A stretch of 64,000 nt of DNA from an uncultured Oscillospiraceae bacterium (lineage in GTDB: Bacteria > Bacillota > Clostridia > Oscillospirales > Oscillospiraceae), in assembly GCA_934565795.1 (NCBI GenBank), contig CAKTIM010000001.1:1-64000 (forward strand). Direction: 5' to 3'. Shown piece after piece: positions 1 to 7,893 of the stretch. The notes below the pieces were generated by a model. It searched no databases. It was given only the letters and a program-made list of their open reading frames with translations, and was not told the DNA's origin. A program made the translations under genes and the position numbers. Each line of letters starts with the position of its first letter. Position 1 is the stretch's first letter.

Positions 1-41
1 ATCATCGGAGGTTATTCTTTCATATACTAAAGTCTTTATTT

Positions 42-60
42 CCCCCGGTACAACCGGGGG
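42..60. terminator. short GC hairpin at window edge
   Basis: A perfect 7-bp inverted repeat (42-48 with 54-60, CCCCCGG/CCGGGGG) with a 5-base loop is followed on the plus strand by TTTATT. It could end a plus-strand gene lying left of the window. The T tract is short, so this is tentative. Confidence 0.4.
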
Positions 61-77
61 TTTATTGTGCTAAAGCA

Positions 78-315
78 ACAAAAAAATAGCCCTCGATGCG
101 ACTTGACTGCATCGAGGGCTATTGTTCACTTTTCGTATCTAGCATCGGCGTCTAAACCTCGCTTTCTTCAAGATGGCGACGTCCTTTGTTCCCCTGAATT
201 GCCTCCGCTTTCAATTCATAGCGTTACGTATGAGTTCCTTTTATTTCATCGGAGGATTGCAACCAACCAAGGCCGTCTGCTTTGCCCAGTTTATCGGGTC
301 TTGCGCTCCTTTCTT
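78..315 (-). ncRNA. candidate small structured RNA
   Basis: No convincing protein gene lies in the first 424 bases. On the minus strand a good promoter (322-350) and a strong terminator (85-123) bracket about 235 nt. Possible AUG starts in it meet stop codons after one codon (ATG AAA TAA; ATG AAT TGA). Inside, CCTCCG (on the minus strand, from 255-250) can pair with CGGAGG (207-202), enclosing a loop of about 40 nt. I could not assign it to 6S, SRP, tmRNA, RNase P or a riboswitch class from sequence alone. The call rests on the promoter-terminator bracket and lack of coding sequence. Confidence 0.4.
85..123 (-). terminator. strong intrinsic terminator, minus strand
   Basis: A perfect 15-bp inverted repeat (85-99 with 109-123) has a 9-base loop. 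Read on the minus strand it is followed by a run of seven T. On the plus strand no T run follows. It therefore ends a minus-strand transcript, most simply the one started by the promoter at 322-350. Confidence 0.8.
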
Positions 316-321
316 GTCTTT

Positions 322-350
322 ATCTTACCGTTTGGAAGCCGGTTTTTCAA
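322..350 (-). promoter_or_regulatory. promoter of the candidate small RNA
   Basis: On the minus strand TTGAAA (350-345) and TAAGAT (327-322) are separated by exactly 17 bases. Transcription would begin near 315 and run left to the terminator at 85-123. Confidence 0.5.
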
Positions 351-424
351 GGGGGAATCCTCCATAAGATTTGTGGCCATTTTTCGTACAATGGGTAGAA
401 AATTCTTTTTTATTCCAAACAAAA

Positions 425-453
425 TTGACGAAATCCGCGCACTGTGATATAGT
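425..453 (+). promoter_or_regulatory. sigma-A type promoter
   Basis: TTGACG (425-430) and TATAGT (448-453) are separated by 17 bases, about 60 bases upstream of the 2H phosphoesterase start. Confidence 0.65.
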
Positions 454-515
454 GAAAGGGTAGCCGCTTTTCAATTGGTTCAGCAAAGGGACGAAAGTAG
501 GAGATGGTGGACACC

Positions 516-1025
516 ATGCTGTGCGTAATCGCAAAGCTAAGCCGCAGCGCGACAGAGGAGCTGCGGTCGCTTCAGAGCGTTGCGGCTTCTTTTGGATTAC
601 ATCCCTCACCTGTGTATGGGCATGTCACGATCGCTGCATATACCCCGGATGATGATATGGATTTTATTGCAGGATGCAAAGAGCTGATGCAGGACGTACG
701 CCCTTTCTCCGTTTCCTTTGACAAGATTGAAGTATTGTCGCAGACGTCCATCATTGTGGCCACACCGCGAAAAGATGGCGTTTTGATGTCCCTGCACGAC
801 AGCCTCGCGGCGCGATACGGCCCGTTCTTGGATCAATGGACTTGCGGGGATAGCTGGTATCCCCACACAACGCTGCTGTATCACCCACAGGCTGATTTGG
901 CTGGCACCTGCCGATCAATGCAGGAAATATTTTCTCCTTTTGAAGCCACTGTAAATATCATTGAATTTTCAAAGGTTACCGAAACAGGGTATCAGATCAC
1001 TGATCGGATCGCATTACGGCCATGA
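516..1025 (+). CDS. 2H phosphoesterase (2'-5' RNA ligase-like) protein
   Basis: A 169-residue cytoplasmic protein of the 2H phosphoesterase (LigT/2'-5' RNA ligase-like) superfamily. The two signature H-x-T motifs are visible: HVTIAAY near residue 36 and HTTLLY near residue 117. These histidines form the active site in known members, which hydrolyse cyclic phosphodiesters or join RNA ends; the true substrate here is unknown. The ATG at 516 is preferred over the in-frame ATG at 504, because the AGGAG site (499-503) directly abuts the latter. It is followed by a GNAT gene 41 bases on and probably shares its transcript from the promoter at 425-453. Confidence 0.8.
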   Translation: MLCVIAKLSRSATEELRSLQSVAASFGLHPSPVYGHVTIAAYTPDDDMDFIAGCKELMQDVRPFSVSFDKIEVLSQTSIIVATPRKDGVLMSLHDSLAARYGPFLDQWTCGDSWYPHTTLLYHPQADLAGTCRSMQEIFSPFEATVNIIEFSKVTETGYQITDRIALRP

Positions 1026-1066
1026 CTTAGAACGGTTATTCTGCCACGAAATGAATGAGGCGTTAC

Positions 1067-1516
1067 ATGGAAATCAAGCACTATACAAAAGACCGCATCC
1101 CTGATGTTTTGAATTTTGAACGCGACCTGCGCACTGAGGAAAACTTTTGGGGATGGGAGATTGATGAAAAGTATATTGCGGATGTGACTGGAAGCTTTGA
1201 GAATCCGGCCTTTGCCGATTCTCTGTCCCTGCTTGCGTATGTGGACGGGAAGGTAGTGGGCAGAATCGACTCCACCAGGATATGCAGCCACTTTGACGGC
1301 TCCACGAAGGCATATCTGGATTGGATCTGCGTCATAAAAAGCTACCGCCATAAGGGCGTTGCCCAGGCGCTTATGCAAGCCCTGTGCAAGGAACTGAAGG
1401 AGCAGGGCGTGGATACGCTGATCGGTCTTATTGCCTCCAACGAGGATGCCCAACGCTTCTATCGCAGCCTGCCCAACGCCAAAATCCGGGACGAGGGCAT
1501 TTGGATTGATTTATAA
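1067..1516 (+). CDS. GNAT family N-acetyltransferase
   Basis: A 149-residue GNAT-fold acetyltransferase that should transfer an acetyl group from acetyl-CoA to an amine. The acetyl-CoA loop is recognisable around YRHKGVAQALMQAL (R/Q-x-x-G-x-A/G region, residues near 91-105), followed by the usual C-terminal helix and strand ending in SNEDAQRFYRSL. The start at 1067 is chosen because a GAGG site (1057-1060) sits 6 bases upstream; the earlier in-frame ATG at 1055 has no site. It is the second gene after the 2H phosphoesterase and ends at a terminator. The acceptor substrate cannot be told from sequence. Confidence 0.8.
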   Translation: MEIKHYTKDRIPDVLNFERDLRTEENFWGWEIDEKYIADVTGSFENPAFADSLSLLAYVDGKVVGRIDSTRICSHFDGSTKAYLDWICVIKSYRHKGVAQALMQALCKELKEQGVDTLIGLIASNEDAQRFYRSLPNAKIRDEGIWIDL

Positions 1517-1522
1517 ACGAGC

Positions 1523-1567
1523 AGCAGACAGCACGCAACCGAAATTGTGCGCTGTCTGCTTGCTTTT
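1523..1567 (+). terminator. intrinsic terminator after the GNAT gene
   Basis: A perfect 10-bp inverted repeat (1523-1532 with 1551-1560) is followed by TGCTTTTA. It lies between the convergent GNAT and FAD-dehydrogenase genes and may serve both strands. Confidence 0.65.
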
Positions 1568-1579
1568 ACTTGTCTGAAA

Positions 1580-2950
1580 TCAGAGAATCTCCGCAATCCT
1601 TCTTGCCACATGGACACCGCTGGCGGAGGCGTGAGACAGGGAGTGGGTGACGCCGGAGCCGTCGCCGATGACGTACAGGCCCTTGTGGCAGCTCTCCAGA
1701 TTCTCGTCCAGAGCCACCTCCATGTTATAGAACTTGACCTCTACGCCGTACAGCAGAGTATCATCGTTGGCAGTGCCGGGAGCGATCTTATCCAGGGCAT
1801 AAATCATTTCGATAATGCCATCCAGGATTCGCTTGGGCAGCACCAGACTCAGGTCGCCGGGGGTCGCGGCCAGGGTGGGACGCACCAGGCCCTCTTCAAT
1901 GCGCTTGACCGTGCTTCTGCGGCCGCGCACCAGGTCGCCGAAGCGCTGGACGATAACACCGCCGCCCAGCATATTGGACAGCCGGGCGATGCTCTCGCCG
2001 TAGCCGTTGCTGTCCTTGAAGGGCTCGGAGAAGTGCTTGGCTACCAGCAGGGCGAAATTGGTATTCTCGGTCTGGCGGGCGGGATCCTCGTAGCTGTGGC
2101 CGTTGACGGTGATGATGCCGTTGGTATTCTCGTTGACCACGATGCCGTTGGGGTTCATGCAGAAGGTACGTACATTGTCCTCAAACTTTTCCGTGCGGTA
2201 GACGATCTTGCTTTCATACAGCTCGTCGGTCAGGTGGGAGAAGATGACGGCGGGCAGCTCCACCCGGACGCCCAAATCCACTCGGTTGGAGCTGGTGGCG
2301 ATGTTCAAATCCCTGCACACCTTTTCCATCCACTTGCTGCCGCTGCGGCCCACGGAGGCAATGATGTTCCGGCAGGTATAGCGCTTGTCCCCTACCAGCA
2401 CATCGTAGCCGCCCTCGGTGACCTCGATGCAGGAGACGGGGGACTCGAAGCGGAAATCCACCTCGTCCTTCAGCTCGTCATACAGCCGCCCCAGCACCAC
2501 CAGATTGATATCCGTGCCCAGGTGGCGGACGGAGGCATCCAGGAGCTTGAGCTTATTCTGCATGCACTTCTTTTTCAGCGCCGTGCCCGTGGTGGAATAG
2601 AGCTTGGTGCCCTCGCCGCCGTGGGACATGTTGATCTCGTCCACATACTGCATCAGCTCAATGGCCTGCTTGCGGCCGATGTGCTCATAGAGCGTGCCGC
2701 CGAAGTCATTGGTGATGTTGTATTTTCCGTCGGAAAAAGCGCCTGCGCCGCCGAAGCCGCTCATAATGGAGCAGGTATGGCAGCCGATACAGCTTTTGAC
2801 CTTCACGCCGTCAATGGGGCAGCGCCGCTTGGAGAGGGCGTAGCCCGCCTCAAAGATGGCGACCTTCAGCTCGGGTCGTTTCTTCTTCAGTTCATAGGCC
2901 GCAAAAATACCGCCGGGGCCTGCGCCCACAATTATCACATCGTAATCCAA
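1580..2950 (-). CDS. FAD-dependent dehydrogenase (COG2509-like)
   Basis: A 456-residue flavoprotein. The N-terminus carries the FAD-binding Rossmann motif VGAGPGGIFAAYEL (residues 8-21). A Cys-rich stretch CPIDGVKVKSCIGCHTC (about 44-60) is typical of a large uncharacterised family of FAD-dependent dehydrogenases (COG2509) in Firmicutes. The C-terminus has the second FAD contact, GLYVIGDGSGVTHSLSHASASG. The substrate is unknown in the family. The gene is monocistronic, with its own promoter at 2984-3012. The stop is convergent with the GNAT gene. The family call is confident; the reaction is not. Confidence 0.8.
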   Translation of the reverse strand: MDYDVIIVGAGPGGIFAAYELKKKRPELKVAIFEAGYALSKRRCPIDGVKVKSCIGCHTCSIMSGFGGAGAFSDGKYNITNDFGGTLYEHIGRKQAIELMQYVDEINMSHGGEGTKLYSTTGTALKKKCMQNKLKLLDASVRHLGTDINLVVLGRLYDELKDEVDFRFESPVSCIEVTEGGYDVLVGDKRYTCRNIIASVGRSGSKWMEKVCRDLNIATSSNRVDLGVRVELPAVIFSHLTDELYESKIVYRTEKFEDNVRTFCMNPNGIVVNENTNGIITVNGHSYEDPARQTENTNFALLVAKHFSEPFKDSNGYGESIARLSNMLGGGVIVQRFGDLVRGRRSTVKRIEEGLVRPTLAATPGDLSLVLPKRILDGIIEMIYALDKIAPGTANDDTLLYGVEVKFYNMEVALDENLESCHKGLYVIGDGSGVTHSLSHASASGVHVARRIAEIL

Positions 2951-2983
2951 GGGTATATCCTCCGTGGTGGTTTTGATGCCTCT

Positions 2984-3012
2984 ATTCTACCGCAAGAGGA
3001 CACACTTTTCAA
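2984..3012 (-). promoter_or_regulatory. promoter of the FAD dehydrogenase gene
   Basis: On the minus strand TTGAAA (3012-3007) and TAGAAT (2989-2984) have a 17-base spacer, about 35 bases upstream of the start codon. Confidence 0.6.
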
Positions 3013-3035
3013 GTCATATTATTTTTTGGACTTCC

Positions 3036-4499
3036 TTAGTTCAGCACCGGGTGATGGATGGGAGGACTGTCCGTTTGCAGCGGCAGGAACTGGTAGCCGT
3101 TGCGCAGGCCCCACTGGATGATCTGCTCCACCGCGTCCACGCTGAACGAATGGATATCATGCTGGAGCACCACGCTGTACTGGTTCTCCCCCACGCCGTT
3201 TACCACATTCTGATAAACCTGCGCGCTGGTCTTCGCGCCGCCGGCGTCGTTGCTATCCACGTTCCAGTCAAAATAGGAAAAGCCGCAGGCCTCCACCGTC
3301 TGCGTCAGGTAGGTCATAATGCCCTGGCTCTTCCGGCTGATGGTATTGGAGCTTCCGCCTGGGAAACGCAGCAGCCAGGTCTGTACCCCAGTGGCGTCCT
3401 GAATGACCTGCTGCATCTGAAACAGATCCTGAAAATAAGCCTCCGGGCTGGAATAGATCTGCTGGTAGCGGTGGGAGCGGGTGTGGATTCCGATGCTGTG
3501 CCCCTCGTTGACGATCCGCTGCATCAGCTCCGGGTAGCCCGTATCCACCACGAAAAAGGTCGCCTGCACATGGTAGCGGCTGAGCAAGTCCAGCAGCCGC
3601 CCCGTATCCGGGCCGGGGCCGTCGTCAAAGGTCAGGTAGATGGTTTTGCCCTTTGGATAAATGACGGTGGGCATCTGGCAGGGCGCTGTGATCAGCGTGC
3701 GCTGGGCCACCGCCTCCCGGCCGTCGCTGTCGGTGACCCGGTAGGTCAGGTGGTAGGTGTCCGGCTGATAGCGCACAAAGGGATGGTCGATGGACACCGA
3801 AACCGCAGCCGTCAGATCGCCGTCCCGCCGGTCAGAGGCGGTATAGCCTGGATCGCAAAATGCCTCGCCCAGCGGAATGGTCACCTGGTCGCCCCCCACC
3901 AGGAAAAGCTCCGGCGGGTAATCGCTGTAAATCGGTATTTCCCGCTCCGCAACGGCAAGGTTCCCGGAGGAATCCGTCACGGTGTAAATGATCCGCCCCT
4001 CCTCCTCGGTACGGACAACGCGCTTGGTAATATCGCCGTCGTAATTATCCAGGGCGGTATAGCCCGCCTCCTGATATTCCGGCGCGGGCTGCAAGTCCAC
4101 AGCATCCGGCGTCAGGGTGATGGTGGGGCTGACGGTATCCACCGTCCGCACGGTGCGGGTGGCGCTGGCCTCCAGTCCCAAAAAGCTCACATGATATTCC
4201 AGCACATACTTTCCCAGCTTGTCCTCGTTTACCCTGCCGGAAATTTCTGGGGCAGCATCAAGCTCCAGGCCGTCGCTCCAGAACTCCGTCCCGCGAAGGC
4301 GCACCCGATATCCCGGCTCCCGGTAGTGCTGCCCGTATTCCACGCGCAGCGGATCGTCCCCCAGCAGCTCCAGCTCCAGGGTAAATTGGTTCCAGCCGAA
4401 AAAGAGGCAGTAGGCCGCCGCTGCCAGGAAAATCACGCCCAGCAGAATAAACAGCCAGACAAACCGGCCCCGGCGCGGCTGAATATAGTCATGCTCCAT
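3036..4499 (-). CDS. membrane-anchored polysaccharide deacetylase with Ig-like domains
   Basis: A 487-residue predicted type II membrane protein. Residues about 11-33 form one transmembrane helix after a basic N-terminus. Residues about 40-270 look like tandem immunoglobulin-like (DUF5011-type) modules with repeated PGY and D-x-x-G-N motifs. The NodB domain follows, with the TFDDGPGPDT motif (catalytic Asp and metal Asp), HSIGIHTRSHRY (metal His pair), LRFPGGSSN and a final LQHD. Such enzymes remove N- or O-acetyl groups from peptidoglycan or other cell-surface glycans. It lies 82 bases downstream of a PfkB kinase gene with hairpins between, so cotranscription is uncertain. Confidence 0.85.
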   Translation of the reverse strand: MEHDYIQPRRGRFVWLFILLGVIFLAAAAYCLFFGWNQFTLELELLGDDPLRVEYGQHYREPGYRVRLRGTEFWSDGLELDAAPEISGRVNEDKLGKYVLEYHVSFLGLEASATRTVRTVDTVSPTITLTPDAVDLQPAPEYQEAGYTALDNYDGDITKRVVRTEEEGRIIYTVTDSSGNLAVAEREIPIYSDYPPELFLVGGDQVTIPLGEAFCDPGYTASDRRDGDLTAAVSVSIDHPFVRYQPDTYHLTYRVTDSDGREAVAQRTLITAPCQMPTVIYPKGKTIYLTFDDGPGPDTGRLLDLLSRYHVQATFFVVDTGYPELMQRIVNEGHSIGIHTRSHRYQQIYSSPEAYFQDLFQMQQVIQDATGVQTWLLRFPGGSSNTISRKSQGIMTYLTQTVEACGFSYFDWNVDSNDAGGAKTSAQVYQNVVNGVGENQYSVVLQHDIHSFSVDAVEQIIQWGLRNGYQFLPLQTDSPPIHHPVLN

Positions 4500-4517
4500 G
4501 TGTCTTTCTTCCTCTCA

Positions 4518-4569
4518 CCGGCTGAACGCAGCCGGCTAATTTTCCCCGCCCCATGGCGTGAGGCGGGGG
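4518..4569 (-). other. two adjacent hairpins between kinase and deacetylase genes
   Basis: CCGGCT/AGCCGG (4518-4523 with 4530-4535) and CCCCGCC/GGCGGGG (4544-4550 with 4563-4569) form two stems in the intergenic gap. Neither is followed by a clear T run on the minus strand, so they may be processing or partial-termination elements rather than true terminators. Confidence 0.4.
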
Positions 4570-4581
4570 ATGTATCTCCCG

Positions 4582-5517
4582 TTATTCCTCCGGGACTGTG
4601 ATGTCCAGCCCCAGCTCCTTCGGGCGGAACCGGGGGCAGACGCTTTCCGACGTGACGATTACCGAGGAGGCTAAATATGCGCCGATCTCGCAGGCCTGGG
4701 CCAGGCTTTTGCCATAGGTCAGGCCGATGGCCGCACCGGCGCAGAAGGCGTCCCCCGCCCCGGTGGTGTCCTTCACGTGCACGGGCCTTGCCGGGCAGTG
4801 GCCCCGGTTCCCGTGCCGGTCGGCGTACACCGCGCCGTTGCCGCCCATGGTGACGATCAGACTGTTGATGCAGGCAGCCTGGGTCTTTTCGGCAATGATA
4901 TCCATCAGCTCCGCCGGGGTGCAGGCTGAATAATCTGACGAAAACAGGATGCCCGCCTCCTGCTGATTACATACAAAACAATCCACATTCATCAAAAAAT
5001 CCCGTCGTTCCAACGCAATATTCATGTTGGACACCACGGCAAATACCATTTTGTCATATTGCTTTGCCAGACGGAATACCCGCTTGACGATCTCCTTGTC
5101 CAGGTCGATCTCAATGATGATGCTGTCCGCGCGGCTGAAAATCTCGTCCCCCTGCTCGTCCAGGATGTCCGCAATGGGCAGCAAATTCGGGCGCTTGGAG
5201 ATGGAGGCCACCACGTCCCCCTCGTTATTGAACACCGCCAGCCATGTTCCGATGCCGTCGGAGGTGGCACGAATGTAGTCCGTGTTGACCTTGTGGCTGC
5301 GGAGCTTGCGCAGCACATCCTCGCCGGTGCTGCTCTCGTCCACCAAGCTGAGGAAGGTGGGGCGCAGCTCACAGTTGGCCACATCCTCCGCCACATTCCG
5401 GCCCACGCCGCCGTGAATCTGCTCCACTCGGCCCACATTCCGGCCCGTTGGGGTAAAGGTTGATTCGGGGTACCCCTTGATATCCACAAAGATAGCGCCG
5501 ATGATGACGATTCCCAT
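4582..5517 (-). CDS. PfkB-family carbohydrate or nucleoside kinase
   Basis: A 311-residue PfkB-fold kinase that should phosphorylate a sugar or nucleoside hydroxyl using ATP. The N-terminal substrate region has IHGGVGRNVAEDVANC (residues about 34-49), and the C-terminal anion-hole and catalytic base motif is DTTGAGDAF (about 249-257). The overall form resembles bacterial pseudouridine or nucleoside kinases as much as sugar kinases, and the substrate is not determined. It has its own promoter (5548-5575), divergent from tex. Codon use and length are ordinary. Confidence 0.8.
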   Translation of the reverse strand: MGIVIIGAIFVDIKGYPESTFTPTGRNVGRVEQIHGGVGRNVAEDVANCELRPTFLSLVDESSTGEDVLRKLRSHKVNTDYIRATSDGIGTWLAVFNNEGDVVASISKRPNLLPIADILDEQGDEIFSRADSIIIEIDLDKEIVKRVFRLAKQYDKMVFAVVSNMNIALERRDFLMNVDCFVCNQQEAGILFSSDYSACTPAELMDIIAEKTQAACINSLIVTMGGNGAVYADRHGNRGHCPARPVHVKDTTGAGDAFCAGAAIGLTYGKSLAQACEIGAYLASSVIVTSESVCPRFRPKELGLDITVPEE

Positions 5518-5547
5518 AACAGCTCCCCTTTTCTCTTTTTTGAGATC

Positions 5548-5575
5548 ATTATATCATACAGGCCGCGTTTTTCAA
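5548..5575 (-). promoter_or_regulatory. promoter of the PfkB kinase gene
   Basis: On the minus strand TTGAAA (5575-5570) and TATAAT (5553-5548) have a 16-base spacer. Confidence 0.55.
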
Positions 5576-5659
5576 CAAAATGTTCCACCAGAATCCACAC
5601 TTCCATATTGGGGAAAAATGTGGTACAATGAGGAAAGCTTATAAGTGGAGGATAAATGA

Positions 5660-7801
5660 ATGCAGTCAATTGCCGAAATTCTGTCTCAGGAGCTGAAGCA
5701 GAAGCAGGAATATGTGGAAAACGTCATTCAGCTGATTGACGAGGGAAATACCATTCCGTTCATCGCCCGCTACCGCAAAGAAATGCACGGCACCATGGAC
5801 GACACCACGCTGCGGAATCTGGAAACCCGGCTGACCTATCTGCGCAATTTGGAGCAGCGGCGGGACGAGGTGAAAAAGTCCATCGAAAACCAGGGGAAGC
5901 TCACCCAGGAGCTGACCGATGCCATCGACGCCGCCCAGACCATGACCGAGGTAGAGGATCTCTATCGCCCCTACAAGCAGAAGCGGCGCACCCGCGGCTC
6001 CATTGCGCGGAAAAAGGGACTAGCCCCCCTGGCAGAGGCGATCTTTGCCCAGGACGGGCAGGATCCGCAAATGCTTGCCCAGGACTATATCAACGAGGAG
6101 CTGGGCGTTGCCACCATCGAGGACGCGCTGGCCGGAGCCAATGATATCATTGCGGAGGATCTTTCTGACAATGCCGATATCCGCAAGGCCCTGCGGGAGC
6201 TGGTAATGCGCCGGGGCAGCCTAACGTGCAAGGCGGAGGACAGCGAGGCCGAAAGCGTATACACGCTGTATTATGACTTCAATCAGCCCATTCCCCGGCT
6301 GCTGGATCATCAGATTCTGGCCATCAACCGCGGGGAAAAGGAGGGCATTCTGAAGGTATCTGTCACCCTTCCCGGAAACGAGGGCGCGGCGCTGGTCTGC
6401 CGGGCCGCGCTGAAGCCGCAGATGCATGTATCCGCCTTCGTCCGCGCGGCAGCGGAGGATTCCTATGAGCGGCTGATCTTCCCCTCGATTCAGCGAGAGG
6501 TGCGCGGTGAGCTGACCGACCGGGCCAGCCAGGGGGCGATCCACAATTTTGCCCTGAATCTGAAGCCCCTGCTGATGCAGCCGCCGGTAAAGGGCTTTGT
6601 GACCATGGGACTGGATCCCGGATACCGCAACGGCTGCAAGGTGGCCGTGGTGGATGCCACGGGAAAGGTGCTGGATACCTCCGTGGTGTATCCCACCTTC
6701 AGCGAGCGGAAAAAGCAGGAGGCAATTGCCACCCTGTCGGGTCTGATGCGCAAGCACGGCGTGAAGCACATTGCCATCGGCAACGGCACCGCCTCCCGGG
6801 AGACGGAGGCCATGGCGGTGGAAATGCTCCGTGCCTTCCCGGAGGCAAGCTATGCCATCGTCAACGAGGCGGGCGCATCCGTCTACTCTGCCTCTCCCCT
6901 GGCGGCGGAGGAATTCCCCAACTACGACGTAAACCTGCGCTCCGCCGTGTCCATCGCTCGGCGGCTCCAGGATCCGCTGGCCGAGCTGGTCAAGATCGAT
7001 CCCAAGGCCATCGGCGTGGGGCAGTATCAGCACGACTGCCCCCAGAAGGAGCTGGATGCCGCCCTGGGCGCAGTGGTGGAGGACTGCGTCAATGCCGTGG
7101 GCGTGGATGTAAACACTGCCTCCCGGAGCCTGCTGGAGCAGGTTTCCGGGCTGAACAGCACCACCTCCAAGAACATCGTGGCGTACCGGGAGGGAAACGG
7201 CCCGTTCACCAGCAGAAGCCAGCTGAAAAAGGTGCCCAAGCTGGGGCCGAAGGCGTTCGAGCAGTGCGCAGGCTTTTTGCGCATCCCCGAGAGCAAGGAG
7301 GTACTGGACAACACCGGCGTGCACCCGGAATCCTACCCCGCTGCAAAGGCGCTGCTGAAGCTGCTGGACAGCGCCGACCGGGCCTCCCTGCCCCAGCAGC
7401 TGACCGATTACGGCACCGCAAAGGCCGCCGCGCAGTGCGGCGTGGGCGAGCCGACACTGATCGATATTGCCAAGGAGCTTTCCAAGCCCGGCCGCGACCC
7501 CCGCGACGAGCTGCCCGCGCCGATTCTGCGCAAGGATGTGCTGGAGATGAAGGATCTGAAGCCCGGCATGGAGCTGACAGGGACGGTGCGCAATGTGATC
7601 GACTTCGGCGTTTTCGTTGACATCGGCGTTCATCAAGATGGACTGGTGCATATCTCCGAGGTGGCAAACCGCCGCCTGCGTCACCCCAGCGAGGCCGTGA
7701 AGGTGGGCGACGTGGTAAAGGTCGTGGTGCTGAGCGTGGACGAAAAGCGTCACCGCATCAGCCTGAGCATGAAGCAGGCTGGAAAGAATAAGGCAGTCTG
7801 A
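5660..7801 (+). CDS. tex: Tex family RNA-binding transcription accessory protein
   Basis: A 713-residue protein close to the usual Tex length. Recognisable parts in order are the N-terminal helical region (MQSIAEILSQELKQK), the YRKEMHG segment, the YqgF/RNase H-like domain with LDPGYRNGCKVAVVD (about 320-334), helix-hairpin-helix motifs in NTASRSLLEQVSGLNSTTS and FTSRSQLKKVPKLG (about 484-528), and a C-terminal S1 RNA-binding domain (about 637-707, GTVRNVIDFGVFVDIG). Tex proteins bind nucleic acid and influence transcription. A GGAGG-like site lies 8 bases upstream. The gene stands alone, divergent from a kinase gene. Confidence 0.95.
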   Translation: MQSIAEILSQELKQKQEYVENVIQLIDEGNTIPFIARYRKEMHGTMDDTTLRNLETRLTYLRNLEQRRDEVKKSIENQGKLTQELTDAIDAAQTMTEVEDLYRPYKQKRRTRGSIARKKGLAPLAEAIFAQDGQDPQMLAQDYINEELGVATIEDALAGANDIIAEDLSDNADIRKALRELVMRRGSLTCKAEDSEAESVYTLYYDFNQPIPRLLDHQILAINRGEKEGILKVSVTLPGNEGAALVCRAALKPQMHVSAFVRAAAEDSYERLIFPSIQREVRGELTDRASQGAIHNFALNLKPLLMQPPVKGFVTMGLDPGYRNGCKVAVVDATGKVLDTSVVYPTFSERKKQEAIATLSGLMRKHGVKHIAIGNGTASRETEAMAVEMLRAFPEASYAIVNEAGASVYSASPLAAEEFPNYDVNLRSAVSIARRLQDPLAELVKIDPKAIGVGQYQHDCPQKELDAALGAVVEDCVNAVGVDVNTASRSLLEQVSGLNSTTSKNIVAYREGNGPFTSRSQLKKVPKLGPKAFEQCAGFLRIPESKEVLDNTGVHPESYPAAKALLKLLDSADRASLPQQLTDYGTAKAAAQCGVGEPTLIDIAKELSKPGRDPRDELPAPILRKDVLEMKDLKPGMELTGTVRNVIDFGVFVDIGVHQDGLVHISEVANRRLRHPSEAVKVGDVVKVVVLSVDEKRHRISLSMKQAGKNKAV

Positions 7802-7830
7802 GCCAAAATTCCGCCCGTTTCCCGCGCTTC

Positions 7831-7859
7831 TTGACTTTATTCGTTACTTGTTATATAAT
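7831..7859 (+). promoter_or_regulatory. promoter of the LRR protein gene
   Basis: TTGACT (7831-7836) and TATAAT (7854-7859) have a 17-base spacer, about 35 bases upstream of the start codon, directly after the tex stop. Confidence 0.75.
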
Positions 7860-7893
7860 TTAGGGCGATAAATCCTTGATTGGAGATTTCTCT

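Noticed and set aside
200..315. Cyclic-di-GMP-I or TPP riboswitch in the small RNA candidate
   Set aside because: A GCAAAGC string is present, but the flanking conserved parts and the second stem of those classes are absent, and no gene lies downstream on the same strand.
67..447. Plus-strand frame of 126 codons at the left end
   Set aside because: There is no ribosome site or domain, and it covers a strong minus-strand terminator and promoter that suggest an RNA gene instead.
1547..4601. Plus-strand open frames (1547-3121 and 2964-4601)
   Set aside because: They oppose the FAD dehydrogenase and the deacetylase, both with clear catalytic motifs. The products have no recognisable domain.
6221..7753. 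Minus-strand 510-codon frame opposite tex
   Set aside because: Tex has its full domain set on the plus strand. The minus-strand product is His/Gly-rich with no domain.
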